From: Ruminococcus sp.
Lineage (GTDB): Bacteria; Bacillota; Clostridia; Oscillospirales; Ruminococcaceae
NCBI GenBank assembly: GCA_029063695.1
Contig: JAIDNR010000388.1
Coordinates: 1,776-10,050 of the forward strand
Length of the DNA: 8,275 bases
Direction: 5' to 3'
This document shows positions 5,249 through 8,275 of this stretch, piece by piece. The notes under the pieces are model-generated. The model ran no database searches, was not told the DNA's origin, and worked only from the letters and a program-made list of their open reading frames with translations. The position numbers were made by a program, and so were the translations under genes. The stretch's first letter is position 1. Each line of letters starts with the position of its first letter.

Positions 5249-7606
5249 ATGGCAGAAGATAAAAGCTGGTTAGATAGGTTAGACTATGCACTTGAAGAAA
5301 AAAGAAGGGAACATTTAAGTGAAGTAATTGATGAATTAGCAGAGGAAGGCGTTTTATATCTGCCATATACCAGTGATATAGCTGATAAAAATAATTTGTA
5401 TCATCTGTTTAAAAGTTCCAAGCAAACAGGCTTGTATGACAGGTTAAAAAAATACTTGAAATTTGACATTGATGCTTTTAATGATGAAAACAAAAGTGAA
5501 AAACTTTGCTTCATAAAGTATATTTACCTGATAGAAAATGATTTTCCGCTTATTAAAATACTGTCTAATCCAACTCTTGCAGACATCAATATTCATAATC
5601 AGCTGAAACAACGTAACTATGACGAAAATCTGCATAATATAGCATTGAAAATACGTTCCAAACTGTCGGATAAGCGTGCTGATAAAATTGATAAATGTTT
5701 CTACGAAATTGCCGAAGATTGGATGGGATTGAGTTCAGAGATTTTTAACATGATATCCGATGCTTACTTTCAGGAAAATCAAAGAAAAGGCAGCATACGA
5801 AGAGCAAAGAATAGAGAGTTGCTTAACAATATATCGAAAAAAAATCAAAATGTTGACATAGTAGCAGTTGCAGGGGCTATCATTAAGAATGATATTAAAC
5901 GTAGCCAAAAGAAAAACTATACTTCGATAAGAGAAGAGATTAAAAAGTTTGTAAGCAACCTATACGCAGACGAAGAACCAGTAGAATATGACAGTTTTGC
6001 TGGAACACTGAAAAACTACTCCGAATGTATTGAAACTGTCATAGCAACCTTTAAAGACTTATATTATGAGATGTCTAAGGAAATAGATAAGGTAGAGATA
6101 CATCATGTAATGGAAGAACTTGATGATGTCATTGTGCAGTTCAGGGAGACTACAAACTCATTTTTAAATAACAAGCAGTTGGAACAATATGACTACTATG
6201 TCAGTGCAAATCCAGATATCCTTGAATATATGCAGAAACTTGACGAGCTTGTCGAAAAGGTAAAATCAGAATATACTCGTTATATCGTAGAATTGAAGAA
6301 GTTCAACTTTCAGGATATTAATATGCTCTACAGCATACAGCTAAATGCAGTAAGTAATATTTCCCTTATCATACGAACTTTAATTAGTATGACTGATACT
6401 GAAAAAATAAACAAAGCGATAAATCAATCAGCCGCACACTCACAGTCTGACAGCGATAAAATTGACAATATTGTACAATATCTTTGTGATTCTTTTTCTG
6501 AATTTAAAAATAAGATAGAAACAGATGAAATAACTAATATCGGGTACAGAAACGGTGTATTTGAATCATTTTACAATTTGTTTCACAGGTATTATGTAAA
6601 AAGGTTATTTAGCGACACAAAGCTGGGAATAGACTTTAACGGTCTGAAAGAATCTGTCGATGTTCAAAAATTCTTTTCCGAATATGCTGACAGTTCAGTA
6701 AAATATGATATGTTAAAGAAAATGCAAAAGATACTGTCGGGACGAATCAAAAAAGTAAGCTTTGAAGAATTATTTTTTATAGAAAAAATAATTTTTCTCA
6801 TTCGTGAGGGTGTGGCTGTCGAGATTAAAGATGTAGATATTCGATTTGCTTTAAAGCACCTCAGAACCGTCATGGATTGGTGGATACCAGATAAGCATGA
6901 TGAAACTTATGTTAATATAATTGCTGCTGTTACCGTCATGCAGGAACTTGCTCAGATTTACCATACAAAAGAAAAGTTCACCTATCAATATAATAAGCAT
7001 GACGATAAAAAGACGTTTTCAGCGATGATTGCCAAACCTGTATCAGCTGACAGATTGGCAAAGATTGTTCTTGTGAATCGGCTTCACTATAGATTTGTGG
7101 TAAATATAGGCGGAGCATATGCTGTACAAAATATTCAGAAGATAAAGAGTCTGATAAGCGAATTAGTCGAAGTGATAATGCTTTACAATAATTTTGAAGA
7201 TGCACAGATGGCAAGCTATTTTGTACATACACACATAACAGACGTGATTAAGACTATAAGTGAACCTCCGAACACAAAAGAACAATTTGAAAGTCTAATC
7301 AGTTCGTATCTTACAAAAAACATTTCAGAAATTAAGATAGAGGACAGCATATACCTAACAAAACTTTTACACGAGAATGAAGTCGTGTTGAAAAAATTAG
7401 CAAAATCTATTGCTAAGGAGATTGATACATATAGTGTTGATGATTTGCAGTTTATATCTGAAAAGAATGTAACGAATAGAATAAGCGTCAAACTTTTTGG
7501 TGATACAAAGAAGGGATATATTAAAATTCTACAACTATATATCATATGCCAAGACTACGAACAGAAAAAATTGAAGGAACTATGCCTTGAAAATTGTATA
7601 CTTTAA
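5249..7606 (+). CDS. Large helical soluble protein of unknown family, 785 residues
   Basis: I do not recognise this protein. The start at 5249 (MAEDKSWLDRLD) is chosen because GAGGTG (5236-5241) sits seven bases before it. An in-frame ATG at 5234 would add five residues but overlaps that binding site. There is no signal peptide or membrane segment, so it should be cytosolic. The sequence is rich in Lys, Glu, Ile and Asp and looks almost wholly alpha-helical. Residues about 265-350 have coiled-coil-like heptads (MEELDDVIVQFRE, MQKLDELVEKVKSEY). A more hydrophobic part at about 500-670 includes MDWWIPDKHDETY and VNRLHYRFVVNIGGAY. No Walker A, DDE, HNH or helicase motif is visible. RNYDENLH at 122-129 would fit a HEPN RX6H pattern but stands alone. 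The gene is intact, is probably transcribed singly, and ends nine bases before a strong terminator. Its place beside an insertion sequence suggests accessory DNA. Confidence 0.9.
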   Translation: MAEDKSWLDRLDYALEEKRREHLSEVIDELAEEGVLYLPYTSDIADKNNLYHLFKSSKQTGLYDRLKKYLKFDIDAFNDENKSEKLCFIKYIYLIENDFPLIKILSNPTLADINIHNQLKQRNYDENLHNIALKIRSKLSDKRADKIDKCFYEIAEDWMGLSSEIFNMISDAYFQENQRKGSIRRAKNRELLNNISKKNQNVDIVAVAGAIIKNDIKRSQKKNYTSIREEIKKFVSNLYADEEPVEYDSFAGTLKNYSECIETVIATFKDLYYEMSKEIDKVEIHHVMEELDDVIVQFRETTNSFLNNKQLEQYDYYVSANPDILEYMQKLDELVEKVKSEYTRYIVELKKFNFQDINMLYSIQLNAVSNISLIIRTLISMTDTEKINKAINQSAAHSQSDSDKIDNIVQYLCDSFSEFKNKIETDEITNIGYRNGVFESFYNLFHRYYVKRLFSDTKLGIDFNGLKESVDVQKFFSEYADSSVKYDMLKKMQKILSGRIKKVSFEELFFIEKIIFLIREGVAVEIKDVDIRFALKHLRTVMDWWIPDKHDETYVNIIAAVTVMQELAQIYHTKEKFTYQYNKHDDKKTFSAMIAKPVSADRLAKIVLVNRLHYRFVVNIGGAYAVQNIQKIKSLISELVEVIMLYNNFEDAQMASYFVHTHITDVIKTISEPPNTKEQFESLISSYLTKNISEIKIEDSIYLTKLLHENEVVLKKLAKSIAKEIDTYSVDDLQFISEKNVTNRISVKLFGDTKKGYIKILQLYIICQDYEQKKLKELCLENCIL

Positions 7607-7614
7607 TTCAAATT

Positions 7615-7642
7615 AAGAGCGACAGCGGTCGCTCTTTTTTTT
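7615..7642 (+). terminator. Intrinsic terminator after the 785-residue gene
   Basis: AAGAGCGAC, loop AGCG, GTCGCTCTT: a perfect 9-bp stem leading into a T run (7635-7642, eight T's, the first two of them in the stem). It begins nine bases after the stop codon at 7604-7606 and separates this gene from the next. Confidence 0.92.
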
Positions 7643-7668
7643 GCAAATTTTTCAGGCAAAAGTCAACG

Positions 7669-7697
7669 GTGAAACTTCGAAAATAGTATGATATACT
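7669..7697 (+). promoter_or_regulatory. Promoter of the 126-residue gene
   Basis: TGA-TATACT is a TGn extended -10 (hexamer 7692-7697). GTGAAA (7669-7674) is a weak -35 at 17 bases. Because a strong terminator lies just upstream, the gene needs its own promoter. Transcription would start near 7704, giving a leader of about 85 nt. Confidence 0.62.
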
Positions 7698-7703
7698 ATA
7701 TGT

Positions 7704-7717
7704 AGAGGAAAACCTCT
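7704..7717 (+). other. Hairpin at the 5' end of the 126-residue gene's transcript
   Basis: AGAGG-AAAA-CCTCT is a 5-bp stem with an A4 loop at the predicted transcript start. A 5'-terminal stem can protect mRNA from decay. It is too short and too isolated to call a riboswitch. Confidence 0.45.
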
Positions 7718-7790
7718 GTAGAAACTTGAAAATTGAATATTTAAGAAGTCCGAAATTCAAAAGCAAAATATTTTATTTGGAGGTAATACT

Positions 7791-8171
7791 ATGAAATTAA
7801 GTAAGATTAAAAAACTCGCAAGTGAAAAAGCAAATCGTCTTGGTACTTACTACATCAAGGACGGCACGCATGAGGGTGTTGTCCAGTCCGTTGAGTACAA
7901 CGAAGAAGCAAACAGGGTATATCTAAAAATCAAGCTAACTAACGGTACTATATATAAGAACTCATCAGACGTTGCAGACTATGCGAGCAAGCCCATGTTC
8001 AAGGTTATTGAGCCATTCGTGGACGAAAATGAAGAAATTGATTTCTCTGACATCAAAAATTATGATGTAACTTTCACTACAAAAACGAGTACTTCAAAAG
8101 ACGGACATAAGTTCAGCAACATCAAAGACTTTGAATACCTATACAGTGACTCAGATGAACAAGATGAATAA
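7791..8171 (+). CDS. Small protein with basic N-terminus, beta-rich core and acidic tail, 126 residues
   Basis: The family is not recognised. The start is secure: GGAGG (7779-7783) is seven bases before the ATG, and no other start competes. Residues 1-17 are basic (MKLSKIKKLASEKANRL). Residues about 27-75 alternate like beta-strands (EGVVQSVEYNEEANRVYLKI). Residues about 85-120 give another strand pair around VTFTTKTSTSKDGHKFSNI. The last eight residues (DSDEQDE after a Ser) are strongly acidic. There is no signal peptide or membrane segment. A small beta-barrel, for example an OB-type fold binding nucleic acid, with an SSB-like acidic tail would fit this layout, but the usual terminal hydrophobic tip of SSB is missing and this is inference only. 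It is a separate transcription unit 184 bases after the 785-residue gene, in the same direction. Confidence 0.88.
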   Translation: MKLSKIKKLASEKANRLGTYYIKDGTHEGVVQSVEYNEEANRVYLKIKLTNGTIYKNSSDVADYASKPMFKVIEPFVDENEEIDFSDIKNYDVTFTTKTSTSKDGHKFSNIKDFEYLYSDSDEQDE

Positions 8172-8187
8172 AATTTAATCCAGAATC

Positions 8188-8203
8188 GGGAGGGCTTCTT
8201 CCC
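8188..8203 (+). terminator. Weak hairpin after the 126-residue gene
   Basis: GGGAG pairs with TTCCC (one G-T pair) around a six-base loop, 16 bases after the stop codon. No T run follows, so it is at best a poor intrinsic terminator. It may only mark the transcript's 3' end. Confidence 0.25.
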
Positions 8204-8210
8204 ATATGCG

Positions 8211-8239
8211 TTTACTTAAGAGAAGAAATGTGATATAAT
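8211..8239 (+). promoter_or_regulatory. Promoter at the right edge, next to an ATG
   Basis: TTTACT (8211-8216), a 17-base spacer, and TGA-TATAAT (-10 at 8234-8239). An ATG follows seven bases later at 8247. The layout and the GTGATATAATA core match the sites at 4005-4033 and 4103-4131. Confidence 0.65.
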
Positions 8240-8246
8240 AAAAAAT

Positions 8247-8275
8247 ATGGAAACAAAAATAAAAGAAATAAAAAA
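8247..8275 (+). CDS. Start of a gene cut by the right edge (partial)
   Basis: The ATG directly behind a good promoter opens METKIKEIK and remains open to the window end. Only nine full codons are visible, so the product cannot be named. There is no Shine-Dalgarno sequence between promoter and ATG, so either this is a leaderless start or the true start lies further right. Confidence 0.35.

Noticed and set aside
6664..7545. Minus-strand frames of 69-109 codons inside the 785-residue gene
   Set aside because: They are short frames opposite a long intact gene, without binding sites or promoters.
5249..7606. A Cas13d-like effector, considered because of the large helical protein and the apparent Ruminococcus origin
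   Set aside because: No pair of RX4-6H motifs in the expected halves, no CRISPR array nearby, and no sequence resemblance to the Cas13d proteins I know.
7704..7790. CRISPR-repeat-like or riboswitch-like leader (stem followed by GTAGAAAC)
   Set aside because: There is only a single copy of the stem and no second repeat. The stem is 5 bp and no known riboswitch core is recognisable.

Overview
The window is AT-rich DNA, most likely from a gut or rumen Firmicute of the Ruminococcus / Oscillospiraceae type. The evidence is the style of the genes: a secreted BspA-type leucine-rich-repeat protein with a long Thr-rich, Glu-punctuated linker of the sort common in Ruminococcus extracellular proteins; AGGAGG-like ribosome binding sites; and sigma-A promoters with TGn-extended -10 boxes. 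The species cannot be fixed from this sequence alone.

Left part (1-3886, minus strand): one very large gene fills nearly half the window. It starts at 3779, reads leftwards without a stop and runs off the left edge, giving at least 1259 codons. It encodes a signal peptide, three successive leucine-rich-repeat modules (31 repeats of about 23 residues in total), a beta-rich domain, and a Thr-rich tandem-repeat linker that is cut by the window edge. A strong promoter (TTGACA / TGG-TATACT) and a clear ribosome binding site lie just upstream. The long valine-rich and leucine/serine-rich plus-strand frames in this part are only the antisense reading of these repeats.

Middle part (3887-5248): a divergent intergenic region with a strong rightward promoter and a 14-codon start-like remnant, then an 807-bp IS5-family insertion sequence (4099-4905) with 18-bp terminal inverted repeats. 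Its transposase (DDE type, 249 residues when joined) is split over two reading-frame changes: an extra base in an A run near the N-terminus, and an A7 slippery heptamer where a -1 shift restores a family-like sequence. About 340 bp without a convincing gene follow, holding a 16-bp palindrome and a possible promoter.

Right part (5249-8275, plus strand): a 785-residue, largely helical soluble protein of unknown family, closed by a strong intrinsic terminator; then, behind its own promoter and an 85-nt leader, a 126-residue protein with a basic N-terminus, a beta-rich middle and an acidic tail, also of unknown family. At the right edge a third promoter with its -10 box only a few bases from an ATG begins a further gene that the window cuts off.

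The left gene probably serves at the cell surface (adhesion or binding). The two right-hand genes are separate transcription units of unknown role beside a mobile element, which fits an accessory region. I see no recognisable defence system, CRISPR array, tRNA or rRNA. The best candidate for something undescribed is the 785-residue protein and its neighbour.
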